A stretch of DNA of 64,000 nucleotides, taken from assembly GCA_024226555.1 (NCBI GenBank), contig JAAELO010000848.1:109921-173920 (forward strand). The letters are read 5' to 3'. The notes below the pieces were generated by a model. It had not been told where the DNA came from. It saw nothing but the letters and a program-made list of their open reading frames with translations, and ran no database searches. Below, piece by piece: positions 9,210 to 17,197 of the stretch. The DNA comes from Desulfobacterales bacterium (GTDB lineage Bacteria; Desulfobacterota; Desulfobacteria; Desulfobacterales; JAAELO01). The first letter of the stretch is position 1, and the number at the start of each line of letters is the position of its first letter. Position numbers and translations under genes: made by a program.

Positions 9210-9336
9210 GGGAATCTCTAATAACTCCTCTTTTGCAAAATACTGTGTTATTTCTAAAAAAAACTGTAATAAAATCGGCTCGTTATTTTCAGAAATGCCT
9301 TGTATTTTATCAGAATATTAATTGATAGAGGTTCCC
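9210..9336 (-). repeat. GGGAACC-family palindromic repeat, inverted copy (about 127 bp)
   Basis: Read on the minus strand this copy has the left end GGGAACCTCTATCAATTAAT, the blocks AAATACAAGGCATTTC and AATAACGAGCCGATTTTATT, and the right end GAGTTATTAGAGATTCCC. It is most like the copy at 30700-30828. With the copy at 10161-10289 in the opposite orientation it brackets the phosphopantetheinyl transferase gene. Confidence 0.85.
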
Positions 9337-9392
9337 TTAAAGAATTTGTGATAAAATTTTAAATTTGTGATATTTTTTGATATAGATAAACC

Positions 9393-10088
9393 ATGATAAA
9401 TATAGATAATGAGATTCACTTATACATCACAAAACCGGAAGAGGTAGAAACCTCCGATTTAAGAAAATATAAAGATTTATTAAGTTCTGATGAGATCGAG
9501 AGGCATGATCGATTTAAATTTGATAATCTAAAAAACAACTTTCTAATAACCAGAGCTCTTGTTCGAACAACCCTTGCAAACTACCTGGGGTGTGATCCCA
9601 AAAGCCTTAAATTTGAAACAAATTCCTATGGGAAACCCTCGCTTAGAGGTATTTCATTTAACCTATCACATACTGATGGTTTAATCGTTCTTGCAATAAC
9701 AGGATCAAAAAAAATTGGGGTTGATACTGAAAATTTAAACAGAAACATTACAGATATCGATATTGCAAAGAGATATTTTGCAGAACCTGAGTATCATGAG
9801 ATTAAGGCATGTTCAGAGATTGATAGGAAATATAAATTCCTTGAATTCTGGACATTAAAGGAATCATATATTAAAGCTGTGGGTAAAGGCCTTTCAATTC
9901 CACTTGATAAATTTTATTTTAAAATTAAGGGCGATGAAATAAAAATACATACCAAGGAAGATTCATTGTCCTGGCAGTTCAAAATGTCTAAAATAAATGA
10001 TTCCCATCTTATTGCACTTGCATTTGAAGGGGCAGAAATGCCTGATATTAGAACGTACCAAACTATTCCTATGGTTAAGATATTGTAA
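9393..10088 (+). CDS. Sfp-type 4'-phosphopantetheinyl transferase, candidate PfaE
   Basis: The enzyme moves the phosphopantetheine arm from coenzyme A to a Ser of carrier proteins. The 231-residue size and the motifs are those of the Sfp/Gsp group: FNLSHTDGLIVLA (about 89-101), IGVDTENLNR (about 108-117, Mg-binding Asp and Glu) and FWTLKESYIKAVGKGL (about 152-167). The N-terminal half also carries the substrate-binding RFKFDNLKNNFLITRALVR block. It is the only such enzyme in the window and the PUFA synthase 24 kb downstream needs eight ACP activations, so it is the natural PfaE candidate; that pairing is inference. It is bracketed by two repeat copies in opposite orientation and has a weak ribosome-binding site. 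Confidence 0.92.
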   Translation: MINIDNEIHLYITKPEEVETSDLRKYKDLLSSDEIERHDRFKFDNLKNNFLITRALVRTTLANYLGCDPKSLKFETNSYGKPSLRGISFNLSHTDGLIVLAITGSKKIGVDTENLNRNITDIDIAKRYFAEPEYHEIKACSEIDRKYKFLEFWTLKESYIKAVGKGLSIPLDKFYFKIKGDEIKIHTKEDSLSWQFKMSKINDSHLIALAFEGAEMPDIRTYQTIPMVKIL

Positions 10089-10160
10089 ATTATCTTTTTT
10101 TAGGTTCAATATGTGATTTTTTTCATTGTTGTTTTTTTAAGTAATATATTATTGATATTT

Positions 10161-10289
10161 GGTAACCTCTAATAATTAGGATTTTGATTGAAATACAAGG
10201 TTGAGGAAAAAATAAAGGGTTGAATTTACTACAGTTCTTTTTTTTAAAAACGCAGTAGTTCGTTCAAAAGACAGTTATTAGAGATTCCC
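10161..10289 (+). repeat. GGGAACC-family palindromic repeat (about 129 bp)
   Basis: Left end GGTAACCTCTAATAATTAGG, shared block GATTGAAATACAAGG, and right end CAGTTATTAGAGATTCCC. The right third (CGCAGTAGTTCGTTCAAAAG) closely matches the copies at 10934 and 52912. It separates the phosphopantetheinyl transferase gene from the small secreted-protein gene. Confidence 0.87.
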
Positions 10290-10324
10290 ATTTATCAAAA
10301 CTAAATAATTATAAGGAATTTTAT

Positions 10325-10726
10325 ATGAAATTTTTTACTAAAATATCGATACTCCTTTTATTAGCAACTCTGATTATTACAACTCCTCTATTAGCTGGAG
10401 TTGATGAGTCTATGGACAAGGTAATAGAGTATAAAAAAAAATACGGTGCTGTGAATCCTTTTTTCAGAACAAATAAAAAAGGTATTGTTGTAGCTGAATG
10501 CTGGAATGCACCGCATAAGATGTGGAGTGTAAAATCATCTATTAAATTTGCAAAACTTATAGTTCCAAAAAAACTTAAAAATGAGAAACCTAAGCTGATA
10601 TCTTCAGATAAACTTGAGAAAATCTATAAATTTTCAGATGGAACAAGAATTATTTTAAAAATGTTTGGAGGTAAATGCACATTAGTTGGTATTTATGCCC
10701 CCAATTATAAAGGACCATCTTGTTAA
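10325..10726 (+). CDS. Small secreted protein, function unknown
   Basis: This 133-residue protein begins with a classical signal peptide (MKFFTKISILLLLATLIITT, then PLLAG before the mature part at about residue 25), so it should be periplasmic or extracellular. The mature part is basic and contains three Cys residues, at about 60, 120 and 133 (WNAPHKMW region, GGKCTLVG and the C-terminal GPSC), which could form a disulfide. I recognise no family. The ribosome-binding site AAGGAA precedes the ATG. It is flanked on both sides by GGGAACC-family repeats. Confidence 0.75.
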   Translation: MKFFTKISILLLLATLIITTPLLAGVDESMDKVIEYKKKYGAVNPFFRTNKKGIVVAECWNAPHKMWSVKSSIKFAKLIVPKKLKNEKPKLISSDKLEKIYKFSDGTRIILKMFGGKCTLVGIYAPNYKGPSC

Positions 10727-10744
10727 TTATTCTCTGAATTTTAA

Positions 10745-10903
10745 TCAAGATTCCTTAAAATTATAAATATCCTTTACACAATCCTTAAACCAGATTGGCT
10801 TAAAAAAAAGTACATAAATTAAAAGGACAGCAGCTACAGGAAATGGAATTATCAGGTCAAATATAGCAAAAAAGATCAAACAAATTAGTATTTTATTTCT
10901 CAT
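10745..10903 (-). CDS. Possible small membrane protein (52 aa)
   Basis: A minus-strand frame from the ATG at 10901-10903 to a TGA at 10745-10747 encodes 52 residues, opening MRNKILICLIFFAIFDLIIP, followed by a second hydrophobic stretch (about 22-34) and a charged tail KDCVKDIYNFKES. A GAGGAAAG lies 11-13 nt upstream, somewhat far. The amphipathic order of two hydrophobic segments and a polar tail is what a small inner-membrane protein would show. The gene is convergent to the 10325 gene and sits before a repeat. I recognise no family. Confidence 0.45.
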   Translation of the reverse strand: MRNKILICLIFFAIFDLIIPFPVAAVLLIYVLFFKPIWFKDCVKDIYNFKES

Positions 10904-10933
10904 GATTTAGGACTTTCCTCAATATTCTCTATT

Positions 10934-11063
10934 GGGAACCTCTAAAAACTAGAGATTTGATTGAAATACAAGGATGAGAAATAAATAACGAGCCGATTTT
11001 ACAACAGTTTTTTATTTCGAATAACACAGTAGTTCAGTCAAAGAGCAGTTTTTAGAGATTCCC
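10934..11063 (+). repeat. GGGAACC-family palindromic repeat (about 130 bp)
   Basis: Left end GGGAACCTCTAAAAACTAGA, shared GATTGAAATACAAGG and AAATAACGAGCCGATTTTAC blocks, right end CAGTTTTTAGAGATTCCC. The left and right ends have co-varied (AAAAACT / AGTTTTTA), so the palindrome is kept. The last codons and stop of the minus-strand GNAT gene lie inside its right end. Confidence 0.88.
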
Positions 11064-11612
11064 TATAATTAATTCCAAAGCAACTTTGCTGTTTTTATCT
11101 GTTCCGTAGTTTTTATCTCCTGAAAACCTTACAATCTTATCAAATCCCATTTTAAACCAGAAGTTAAGTGCCGGCCAGTTCCTTAGAAAGACACCAAGTT
11201 GTATTGCGTTGTAGTTAGTATTATCTTTTACAGATTTTATTAATGTTGATATAAGCTCTGAGCCATATTTCATATTCTGATATTTTGGGTCAATAAATAA
11301 TGCTCCTATCCAAAGTGTATATTTTGATGGATAACCACAGCAAAATTCAACCCAGCCAATAGGTTTTTCTGGTTTATTTTTTAGTATTACCTGAATCTGA
11401 AATGATTCTCTTCCATAGTTTGGAGGTAAATCAGGATCTATCATAGTTTTAACAAAATAATCAGATTCATACTCTTCAAGAGAGATCTCGCCCCAATTTG
11501 AATTTTTAAAAACAGATTTTAGAATAGTCTGTAAATCCAAACAATCATATCCATCAATATTTCTGATTGATAACCGTTTTGTTTTCCATTCATTTGTTTC
11601 AAATATATTCAT
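11052..11612 (-). CDS. GNAT-family N-acetyltransferase
   Basis: The 186-residue protein shows the GNAT fold: an N-terminal strand-helix region (TKRLSIRNI), a central beta-bulge segment (PIGWVEFCCGYP and LWIGALFIDPKYQNMKYGSEL, the acetyl-CoA-binding motif A) and a C-terminal LGVFLRNWPALNFWFKMGF (motif B). Such enzymes transfer acetyl from acetyl-CoA to amines of small molecules or proteins; the substrate cannot be read here. The last three codons and stop (Gly-Asn-Leu-TAA) come from the right end of a repeat, so the native C-terminus may have been replaced. It is a single gene on the minus strand. Confidence 0.85.
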   Translation of the reverse strand: MNIFETNEWKTKRLSIRNIDGYDCLDLQTILKSVFKNSNWGEISLEEYESDYFVKTMIDPDLPPNYGRESFQIQVILKNKPEKPIGWVEFCCGYPSKYTLWIGALFIDPKYQNMKYGSELISTLIKSVKDNTNYNAIQLGVFLRNWPALNFWFKMGFDKIVRFSGDKNYGTDKNSKVALELIIGNL

Positions 11613-11941
11613 TGTTTTAGGATAAAGGTATTATTAATATTTTTCAATTAGTTCTATAAATTTATCCTGAATCCGTCCATTGTACGTAATCATCATGGGT
11701 TAGTTAAATTATAATGTTTTATAATGATTTTTTTTGCCATAACAGCAAACTGTTGTTAAAGGTTTTATATAAGAGAAAAACAATATAAAGGACAGATAAT
11801 TTGGTGGGAGCTTGCAAATTATTCCGTATCAGTTACAGTTGTCTAAGTGGTAGAGATACTGACAACAAGCTTCAGCTTTGCCTTTTTCATATTTATTTTA
11901 AACAAATACTTGCCACAGTTAGTGGGAAAGCCAGGTAAAAA
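11613..11941. other. 329-bp intergenic region with a possible stem-loop
   Basis: No gene is supported here. Around 11808-11873 two nested inverted pairs occur: GAGCTTG (11808-11814) with CAAGCTT (from 11866), and GTTGTC (11838-11843) with GACAAC (11861-11866). They could fold as one stem with a large bulge. The region upstream (11613-11760) is plain AT-rich sequence that must hold the promoters of the divergent GNAT and 11942 genes. Confidence 0.35.
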
Positions 11942-12379
11942 ATGGAAATATTAAAAATGTTAATTTTATCCATAATATTTTTAGCTTGTAGTGATGTAAG
12001 TGAGAATAAATATACTTATAATATCCCATTGAATTCGGGTAAGTATAAACTTGAATTTAATGTTGATGACAAGAAAAACAAGAAAATAGAAGACTTTAGT
12101 CGTAATAATCATAGCTTTAGAATTGCATATTCAAATGATTCAACCTATTCATTTAGATTTGTTCGTAATAATTTGGAAATAGTATTTAATATTGAAGATA
12201 ATAATATAAGGAATTATTCAATATCAAGTATTAATGGAAGTAATAAATATAAAATTGTTAGACATATTAATGATAAATATAGTAAAAAAGATTTTTTTTC
12301 AGGTATGGAGGAAACACAAATTTTTAAATATATAGCAAATCATAAGAACAACAAATTAAATATTAATATCATTCGATAA
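11942..12379 (+). CDS. Putative lipoprotein or secreted protein, function unknown
   Basis: The 145-residue protein starts with a short hydrophobic segment ending ILSIIFLACSDVS. The Cys at about residue 16 has a near-lipobox context (F-L-A-C), so it may be a lipoprotein, though the -3 residue is atypical. The rest is very rich in Asn, Lys, Ser and Ile and lacks recognisable motifs. It lies 28 bp upstream of another small membrane-anchored protein with which it probably forms a two-gene unit. Its composition is even more AT-driven than the neighbours, which can indicate a fast-evolving or acquired gene. Confidence 0.55.
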   Translation: MEILKMLILSIIFLACSDVSENKYTYNIPLNSGKYKLEFNVDDKKNKKIEDFSRNNHSFRIAYSNDSTYSFRFVRNNLEIVFNIEDNNIRNYSISSINGSNKYKIVRHINDKYSKKDFFSGMEETQIFKYIANHKNNKLNINIIR

Positions 12380-12407
12380 CTATGTAAGAAAGGTAGAAAT
12401 TAAAATT

Positions 12408-12914
12408 TTGAAAAAAATTATAACAAGTTTAATTCTATTAAGCATAGTGCTTTTTGTAGGTGTCTGGATTGTGTTAAATATAATAGCCAAGCAGAAATAT
12501 GACGATATGAGAAGTGAATTAAACATTGTATCATTCTCAAAGGTTCAGATAAATAGCGGAATTCAGAAACTTATTATAGAGGCCAGGACGAAATGGACAG
12601 AAAAATATAGCAAAATTGATGGACCACATTCAAATATGCTTAAGGGCACTAAATTAAAACCTACTGTCTCAAACCTTATTAATATTTTTACCTATAAATT
12701 ACCTGATTATTCTTTCTTTTCGATGGATTTCAACAGGAAATCAATTGAAATATGCAAAATTCAAAGCATTGTATTCCCGGTTTCAATTGATAATCTGATA
12801 TATGTTTCAGATAAAAAAAAAATTGCAATTATCAGGGTACAGAAGAATGTCATACTGTTATTTTCAGATGAGGAATCAGGTCTGCAAGAAGCTATGTACA
12901 TAAAAAAAAAATAA
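12408..12914 (+). CDS. Membrane-anchored protein, function unknown
   Basis: This 168-residue protein begins at a TTG with a basic residue pair followed by one membrane helix (about residues 6-27, ITSLILLSIVLFVGVWIVLN), leaving a mostly extracytoplasmic domain of about 140 residues with mixed strands. No family is recognised. The next ATG lies beyond the helix, so TTG is the better start; AAAGG lies about 16 nt upstream, which is distant. It is the second gene of a likely pair with 11942-12379. Confidence 0.6.
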   Translation: MKKIITSLILLSIVLFVGVWIVLNIIAKQKYDDMRSELNIVSFSKVQINSGIQKLIIEARTKWTEKYSKIDGPHSNMLKGTKLKPTVSNLINIFTYKLPDYSFFSMDFNRKSIEICKIQSIVFPVSIDNLIYVSDKKKIAIIRVQKNVILLFSDEESGLQEAMYIKKK

Positions 12915-13264
12915 TCTGGAATTTCTGGTAACAAAAATCTCTGATCATTTAAAATAGATTGACTTAATAATAAATTTTACTATAGGTTAATTCTTTAAAT
13001 GTCGAGAGTGGAAGTTCTGAAGTTTCCTGTTCTAAGGCATCATGCTAAGAACATTAAACCGTGTAGCTGAAAATCATTTTGGCTATGAGGGTCTTAATCT
13101 AAAGGTTAAGGTCTCCCATGTTTGGAAAGGAACGAATATTAAAATCCTTAAAGATGCCTTTAATTTAATAATTTAAAAGCATCTATCTGAATTTCTGGTA
13201 AAATTTCCTCCTCATATATCCAGTTACTAACTATTTTCTTCATTAATTATAAAAGGCTGAGATT
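12915..13264. other. 350-bp region: ORF remnants between 13-bp direct repeats
   Basis: The sequence GAATTTCTGGTAA occurs at 12919-12931 and again at 13189-13201, bounding about 257 bp. Between them are two overlapping short frames: 13000-13071 (MSRVEVLKFPVLRHH...) and 13042-13176 (44 residues, MLRTLNRVAENHFGYEGLNL...). The second has ordinary protein-like composition, unlike the AT-rich spacer around it, so it may be a fragment of a dead gene. I recognise no family. Confidence 0.4.
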
Positions 13265-14884
13265 ATGAAAATTGATACCCGGATTGAAAAACTTTTTTCC
13301 GATGATATACCATTTGAATATAATACTCCTGAGTATATAGATCAAAAAGAGTACTTGATAGATGGTAAGATCTGTAAGTGGGATGGACCAATGGAAAAGG
13401 TTTATTCTCCAATATGTGAATTCTTAAATGGAGAGATAACACAAAAAATCATTGGTGAATATCCTTTGTTAACTAAAAAAGAATCAACAAAAGCACTTGA
13501 ATCTGCGACAGCTGCTTTTGATAATGGGCGCGGTATCTGGACAACAATGGGTGTTGAAAAAAGAATTGAACATTTAAATACTTTTATAAACCAGATGGTG
13601 AAAAGAAAATATGAAATTGTTAAATTCCTGATGTGGGAGATAGGTAAATCTTTAAAAGATTCAGAAAATGAATTTGATAGAACAGTCGATTATATAATTG
13701 ATACCATTGAAGCTCTAAAAAATCTTGATAGAGATAACTCAAGACTTGTGATTGAAAAAGGAATAATAGGGCAGATCAGGAGAGCTCCTTTGGGCATTGT
13801 CCTTTGTCTTGGGCCATTTAATTATCCTCTAAACGAAACATTTGCAACCTTAATACCAGCTTTGATTATGGGAAATGTTGTTATTTTTAAACCTCCAAAA
13901 TTAGGAGTATTGCTCTATAAACCACTTTTAGAAGCATTCCGGTTATCATTTCCAAGAGGTGTTGTATCAATTATCTATGGTGATGGAGAGGAGGTTATTA
14001 CTCCCCTTATGACATCCGGAAAAATAAATGCTCTGGCATTTGTAGGTTCAAGTAAAGTTGCAGATATCTTGAAAAAAAATCATCCATTACCACATAGATT
14101 AAGAAGTATTCTTGGACTGGAAGCAAAAAATGCAGCCATTATATTACCTGACGCAGAGATTGATAATGCTGTTAATGAAACGGTTCTTGGTTCTCTTTCA
14201 TTTAATGGGCAGAGATGTACAGCTTTAAAAATAATTTTTTGTCACTCAGATGTAGTTGATGAGTTCCTTGAAAAGCTGTCCTTAAAAATAAACGGCCTTA
14301 AAATTGGTATGCCATGGGATGAAGATGTTAAAATCACACCACTTCCGGAAAATAACAAATCTGAATATCTAACATCTCTTATTGAAGATGCCCTGGAAAA
14401 AGGTGCAAACGTTATCAATGAGATGGGAGGAACTGTTAATGGAACATTTTTCTACCCAGCTCTTATATATCCGGTTAATTCAAAGATGAGGGTGTATCAT
14501 GAAGAACAATTTGGGCCTGTCGTTCCTGTACTTTCATACGATAGTCTTGAAGAACCTTTAAACTACATTGTTGAATCAAATTATGGTCAACAGGTAAGTA
14601 TCTTTGGGACTAACTCAGATAATATTTCAGATCTGATTGATCCCCTTATAAATCAGGTATCGAGGGTAAATATAAATAGTCAGTGTCAACGAGGTCCGGA
14701 TACATTCCCATTTACCGGAAGAAAAGATTCAGCAGAAGGAACTCTTTCTGTTTTTGATGCTTTGAGGGCATTTACAATAAGATCTCTTGTAGCGACTAAA
14801 GAGATTGATTCAAATAAGAAAATATTTAGAGAAATTTTAAAACATAATAAATCAACTTTTCTATCTACAGATTTCATTCTGTAA
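13265..14884 (+). CDS. NADP-dependent aldehyde dehydrogenase, GapN-like (non-phosphorylating GAPDH)
   Basis: The ALDH-fold protein resembles GapN, which oxidises glyceraldehyde 3-phosphate directly to 3-phosphoglycerate with NADPH formation and no ATP. Evidence: cofactor-site block PLGIVLCLGPFNYPLNETF and GNVVIFKPPK, the general-base Glu in LGLEAKNAAI (E286), the catalytic Cys in FNGQRCTALK (C318) and the GapN-type C-terminal block QRGPDTFPFTGRKDSAEGT. At 539 residues it is longer than the roughly 475-residue streptococcal enzyme, with extra N-terminal sequence (about 50 residues) and a short C-terminal tail. It stands alone, with a moderate ribosome-binding site (AAGG). Substrate is inferred from motif similarity; another phosphorylated or short aldehyde is possible. 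Confidence 0.85.
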   Translation: MKIDTRIEKLFSDDIPFEYNTPEYIDQKEYLIDGKICKWDGPMEKVYSPICEFLNGEITQKIIGEYPLLTKKESTKALESATAAFDNGRGIWTTMGVEKRIEHLNTFINQMVKRKYEIVKFLMWEIGKSLKDSENEFDRTVDYIIDTIEALKNLDRDNSRLVIEKGIIGQIRRAPLGIVLCLGPFNYPLNETFATLIPALIMGNVVIFKPPKLGVLLYKPLLEAFRLSFPRGVVSIIYGDGEEVITPLMTSGKINALAFVGSSKVADILKKNHPLPHRLRSILGLEAKNAAIILPDAEIDNAVNETVLGSLSFNGQRCTALKIIFCHSDVVDEFLEKLSLKINGLKIGMPWDEDVKITPLPENNKSEYLTSLIEDALEKGANVINEMGGTVNGTFFYPALIYPVNSKMRVYHEEQFGPVVPVLSYDSLEEPLNYIVESNYGQQVSIFGTNSDNISDLIDPLINQVSRVNINSQCQRGPDTFPFTGRKDSAEGTLSVFDALRAFTIRSLVATKEIDSNKKIFREILKHNKSTFLSTDFIL

Positions 14885-14956
14885 AATATGTAGAGATTGT
14901 GACTAGAGAAATTAAAATATTGAGTGTTAAGAATATAAATTAAGGAATAGAAAAAA

Positions 14957-15571
14957 ATGAATAATAAATCCGTACAAATTCCCCTGAATAATGATAAAAC
15001 GATAGATGGAAAGATCTATGGATCTGGTAATAATGCAATTATTTTCTCAAACATGGATACAAATGTTCAAGAAGAATGGGACCCTATAGTTGAAGTATTA
15101 GAACCAGAAGGATATATGATTTTAACATATAACTATTTTGATTTTAATGAAAAACAACACGACACTCTTGAAGATGTAGTACTATTCACAAAAAACAGTG
15201 GAGCAAAAAAAATTATTATTATTGGTGCCAGTAGAGGTGGTGTCGCTTCTTTAAAAGTTGCAACAAGATCAGTTAATAACAAAAGTGTTATCGGTGTTGC
15301 TGCTATTTCAGCTCAAATTGAATATGAAGGGACCACATTTTATAGCACCGAAGAACTAAGAAGTATCAAAATCCCTAAATTATTAATAGATTCAGAGTTA
15401 GATGGTGGAGCAGAAGATAACCGTAAAATGATTAAGATATTGAATGACCCAAAAGATCTATTGTTCTATAAAGGAGATGCCCATGGTACTCAGATTTTTG
15501 AAAATAACAGGGAATCTTTGGTTAAAAGGTTAAGAGATTTCATTAGCTCTGTTTTTGAGAATTCAATATAA
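14957..15571 (+). CDS. Small alpha/beta hydrolase
   Basis: The 204-residue protein has an alpha/beta-hydrolase plan: a short sheet start (NNAIIFSNMDTN), the nucleophile elbow IGASRGGVASL with Ser in a G-x-S-x-G context, an Asp region (IDSELDGGAED) and a C-terminal His (GDAHGTQIF). The absence of a lid domain and signal peptide suggests a cytoplasmic dienelactone-hydrolase-like esterase or peptidase-like enzyme. The substrate is unknown. It is preceded by AAGGA and followed by a short repeat fragment. Confidence 0.75.
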   Translation: MNNKSVQIPLNNDKTIDGKIYGSGNNAIIFSNMDTNVQEEWDPIVEVLEPEGYMILTYNYFDFNEKQHDTLEDVVLFTKNSGAKKIIIIGASRGGVASLKVATRSVNNKSVIGVAAISAQIEYEGTTFYSTEELRSIKIPKLLIDSELDGGAEDNRKMIKILNDPKDLLFYKGDAHGTQIFENNRESLVKRLRDFISSVFENSI

Positions 15572-15578
15572 ACCTTTA

Positions 15579-15620
15579 GGGAACCTCTATTTCATCCAAA
15601 ATTTTAATTATTAGAGGTTG
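15579..15620 (+). repeat. Short GGGAACC-family inverted repeat
   Basis: A 42-bp segment reads GGGAACCTCTATTTCATCC at the left and ends TAATTATTAGAGGTTG. It has the terminal arms of the family with almost no interior and can form a hairpin after the hydrolase gene. Confidence 0.65.
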
Positions 15621-15662
15621 TGATACCAATTAAAATATTTAATTAAAAGAAATTGAGACGAT

Positions 15663-16133
15663 ATGACTCCTTGTATTAATGTTGCAAAAAAAAATAAGAT
15701 TACACACAAAATTCATAAGTATAAACATGACCCTGGGAATGAATCATATGGATTAGAAGCAGTTGTAAAATTAGGTGTATCTGAAAGCAGAGTTTTTAAA
15801 ACCTTAGTGGTAAGTCTTGATAATGGAAAAATGGTGGTTGGTGTTATTCCAGTCTCATCAAAACTCAGCATGAAGCTCATTTCAAAGTCAGCTGGTGGAA
15901 AAAAAGCTGTTATGGCAAAACCTTTAGAGGTTGAGAGATCCACAGGTTATATTCTTGGAGGAGTTAGTCCACTTGGGCAAAAAAAACAACTAAATACAAT
16001 AATTGATTCATCAGCGAAAGACCATTCAACAATATTTGTTAGTGCTGGTCGCAGAGGATTAGAGATTGAATTAAGTCCAGACGATTTAAAAAACTTAACT
16101 AATGGATCATACGCTGAAATCTGTAAGACCTGA
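15663..16133 (+). CDS. ybaK: YbaK/EbsC-type aminoacyl-tRNA deacylase
   Basis: The 156-residue product matches the YbaK family that hydrolyses mischarged Cys-tRNA(Pro). Seen are VVKLGVSESRVFKTLVV (with the conserved catalytic Lys region), VIPVSSKLSMKLI, the loop YILGGVSPLGQKK and the terminal FVSAGRRGLEIELSPDDL. Length and order are typical. It is a single gene between a repeat fragment and a binding-protein gene. The family is firm; specificity for Cys-tRNA(Pro) rather than another mischarged tRNA is inferred. Confidence 0.92.
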   Translation: MTPCINVAKKNKITHKIHKYKHDPGNESYGLEAVVKLGVSESRVFKTLVVSLDNGKMVVGVIPVSSKLSMKLISKSAGGKKAVMAKPLEVERSTGYILGGVSPLGQKKQLNTIIDSSAKDHSTIFVSAGRRGLEIELSPDDLKNLTNGSYAEICKT

Positions 16134-16265
16134 ATACCTGTTTCATTACAATTCATTAATCCTATAGATGGTTTTTTTTAATACTTTAAATTAATTTTTA
16201 TATCGTGTATAATAGGTAAGTTATAGTTCCAGGCACAATATACTGAAAACTTAAAGGAAATCACC

Positions 16266-17060
16266 ATGGGATATTTAAATGTGATATTTCGAATGATTTT
16301 TATTATTATTTTTTCTTTAATGAATACTAATATGGGTTTGTCAGGAGAGATTGTCAGGCTTGCAAATGGTGAATGGCCTCCCTTTACGTCCCAAAAATTA
16401 AAAAAATTTGGTGTATATTCAGATATAGTAAGCAAAGCCTTCGCTTTAGAAGGAATTGAGGTTGAGTACAAATTTTTTCCATGGGCAAGAAGCTATTATA
16501 ATGTGAAAACAGGTACTATGGATGGTTCATTAACATGGGCACCAACGGAAGAAAAAAAAAGAGATGTGATTTTTAGTGATCCTGTATTTATGCACAAAAA
16601 GGTTATTTTTCACCTTAAAGCATTTAATTTTAACTGGAATAGTATTAAAGATTTAAAAGGATTAAATATTGGTGCAACAAGACAATATACTTATGGTTCA
16701 GTATTTGATAATGCTGCAAAAAGAGGTGTTATTCATGTTGAATATACTACGAATGAGGTTATGTCTTTGAAAAAATTATTTGCTGAAAGAGTTCAGGTAT
16801 TTCTTTCGGATATCAATGTTGGTTATAACTTGCTTAGATCTAATTTTACACAGGATAAGGTTAAACTTGTTACCCACCATAAAAAACCTATTCAGGAAAC
16901 ATTCACATGTGTAATTTTAACAAAAAAGAACATTTCAAAAAGTATTCATCTCATGAAATTATTCAATCGCGGACTCCGAAAACTTAAGAAACAGGGTGTT
17001 TACAAAAAAACGATTGAAGACTCAAGACAAGGAGAATATCTCTTAAAACTGAGCAAATAG
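16266..17060 (+). CDS. Periplasmic solute-binding protein, family 3
   Basis: The 264-residue protein has an N-terminal signal-peptide-like hydrophobic stretch (about residues 5-23, VIFRMIFIIIFSLMN) and the bilobed type II binding-protein signature: EIVRLANGEWPPFTS, GVYSDIVSKAFALEGIEVEYKFFPWARSYYNVKTGTMDGSL and KRDVIFSDPV. Such proteins bind amino acids or related solutes in the periplasm. No ABC permease or ATPase genes are adjacent, so it may act as a sensor or serve a distant transporter. A similar orphan gene lies at 29720-30520. The ATG follows AAGGA. Confidence 0.85.
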   Translation: MGYLNVIFRMIFIIIFSLMNTNMGLSGEIVRLANGEWPPFTSQKLKKFGVYSDIVSKAFALEGIEVEYKFFPWARSYYNVKTGTMDGSLTWAPTEEKKRDVIFSDPVFMHKKVIFHLKAFNFNWNSIKDLKGLNIGATRQYTYGSVFDNAAKRGVIHVEYTTNEVMSLKKLFAERVQVFLSDINVGYNLLRSNFTQDKVKLVTHHKKPIQETFTCVILTKKNISKSIHLMKLFNRGLRKLKKQGVYKKTIEDSRQGEYLLKLSK

Positions 17061-17122
17061 GCTACTCAAACCTTGGCATATACATATTAGAATCCAACCC
17101 AGATAAAAAATTAATAATAGTT

Positions 17123-17151
17123 TTGACAGATGCATTTATATTTGTTAATTA
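17123..17151 (+). promoter_or_regulatory. Putative sigma-70 promoter of the GbsR-type regulator
   Basis: A perfect -35 box TTGACA (17123-17128) is followed after 17 bp by TAATTA (17146-17151), an acceptable -10. The predicted start of transcription falls at the palindrome at 17161-17180, the arrangement expected for repression by occlusion. Confidence 0.55.
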
Positions 17152-17160
17152 TATTTTAAT

Positions 17161-17180
17161 CGTTTAGATAGATCTAAACG
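17161..17180. promoter_or_regulatory. Palindromic operator upstream of the GbsR/MarR-type regulator
   Basis: Perfect 9-bp arms CGTTTAGAT and ATCTAAACG are separated by 2 bp. The site lies just downstream of a sigma-70-like promoter and 17 bp before the regulator's start codon. Autoregulation by the encoded winged-helix dimer is inferred from position; arms of this size with a short centre are normal for dimeric MarR-type regulators. Confidence 0.7.
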
Positions 17181-17197
17181 TTAAGAATGAGGTGAGT

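Noticed and set aside
11808..11873. Integron attC site
   Set aside because: A bulged stem can be drawn but there is no GTTRRRY core or matching inverse core, and no integrase in the window.
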